Of a stretch of 64,000 nt of DNA, positions 63,315 to 64,000 are shown one piece after another; the first letter of the stretch is position 1; every line of letters starts with the position of its first letter. The position numbers and the translations under genes were made by a program. Under the pieces are notes generated by a model. That model was not told the origin of the DNA. It did not search any database and worked only from the letters and a program-made list of their open reading frames with translations. The DNA is taken from positions 3,920,442-3,984,441 of the forward strand of contig OX155976.1 of assembly GCA_944548615.1 (NCBI GenBank), read 5' to 3'. Source of the DNA: Micropterix aruncella. Its lineage: Eukaryota; Arthropoda; Insecta; Lepidoptera; Micropterigidae.

Positions 63315-64000
63315 TTAGAATGAATTGTTACACTTATCAAAAGTTTTCGTTTGGTATGTGTCAAAGTATTGCAATAAACTACGTAAGTGAGTACGAAAAC
63401 ACCCATTTTCTTTTAATACCAAGAAAGTGCTATTATGTTTTCATTCACGGTTCTTTCCAAAAGAATCGTTGGAAAAAGATATTGTTAATGGTTTTTATTT
63501 ATACATATCATAATACTGCGAAATAAACAAAGAACCAATATAGTTAACCGTATAGCCGTCCCGTTTTAGGCGTCCAAATCATTGAAATGGGAATTGTCAT
63601 AAATATTACCGAGATTAAAAAAATACAGTCGTACATATTTTTAAGAAATATCGTACTATTCCTATTACTGCTGATAGCACCGTACAAACTTCAGATCAAA
63701 AAAAGTTGCCAGCTCTATCAGTGTTGCCAATAAAACAGACGGGACAAAAACTACCAATAATACCCCAAACAACTATTTGAATTTCAAAAAATAAAATAAA
63801 ATGTAATCAGATTTGAACTTAGGAGAACCTTATTTTTGTATAAGGAAAATTTTGGTGGCCATGATTGATGCATCCATCTCACTCGCACGCATTTTATTTG
63901 TATGAAACCATCTCGCTCGAACTGTATTGTAATTGATTTCAAAATGTCAATTGGAAGCAGCGTTGGGCAGTTCATCGTGTTAGCTTGAATCGATTCGTGT
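63315..64000. other. Upstream flank, nothing recognised
   Basis: AT-rich, no frame or repeat that I can support. Confidence 0.4.

Overview
This window is animal nuclear DNA, most likely from an insect and probably a moth or butterfly. It has AT-rich non-coding DNA, spliced exons with GT/AG borders, and a dense mixture of transposons (piggyBac, mariner/Tc1, hAT, psq/CENP-B-type, RLE-type and APE-type LINEs, LTR remnants). The order is inferred from the style of the repeats and not proven. There are no operons, rRNA genes or CRISPR arrays.

One host gene can be rebuilt in full. It is Med26, a Mediator subunit carrying a TFIIS N-terminal (LW) domain, on the minus strand from the ATG at 54334 to the stop at 2394. 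I place nine coding exons (63, 75, 145, 62, 172, 106, 367, 160 and 926 nt). Every splice site is GT/AG, every intron phase matches across its junction, and the total of 2,076 nt divides by three, giving a 691-residue protein. The exons make up only 4% of a 52-kb locus; the introns, up to 19 kb long, are filled with nested mobile elements. A 21-codon upstream ORF ends directly against the Med26 start codon.

Layout. 1-2393: tRNA-like SINE array and an LTR with a primer-binding site, downstream of Med26. 2394-10488 (exons 9 and 8): RLE-LINE tails, a broken LINE with a TTAA element inside it, mariner pieces, a solo LTR. 10489-11859 (exon 7): a 0.5-kb dispersed repeat. 11860-30985 (intron 6): an expanded psq-helix repeat, the longest RLE-LINE copy, an intact piggyBac transposase gene inside a possible 6.4-kb TTAA-bounded element with a ~390-bp AT microsatellite, nested MITEs, a hAT element, LINE remnants. 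30986-42726 (exons 6 to 2): more RLE LINE, nested MITEs and a ~115-bp satellite. 42727-54271 (intron 1): Tc1 and LINE fragments and a nearly intact 4.1-kb APE-type LINE. 54335-64000 (upstream): MITEs and a 5.6-kb LOA/R1-like LINE flanked by an 11-bp target duplication.

The main patterns are: a complete Mediator gene stretched by transposons; an intact piggyBac transposase near non-autonomous elements with similar TTAACCC ends; and repeated nesting, in which TTAA elements sit inside a LINE and inside one palindromic MITE family. I found no wholly new coding system. The less ordinary items are the psq-helix tandem expansion, the tandem tRNA-like SINE array, and an RLE-LINE fragment bounded by inverted copies of its own 3' end.
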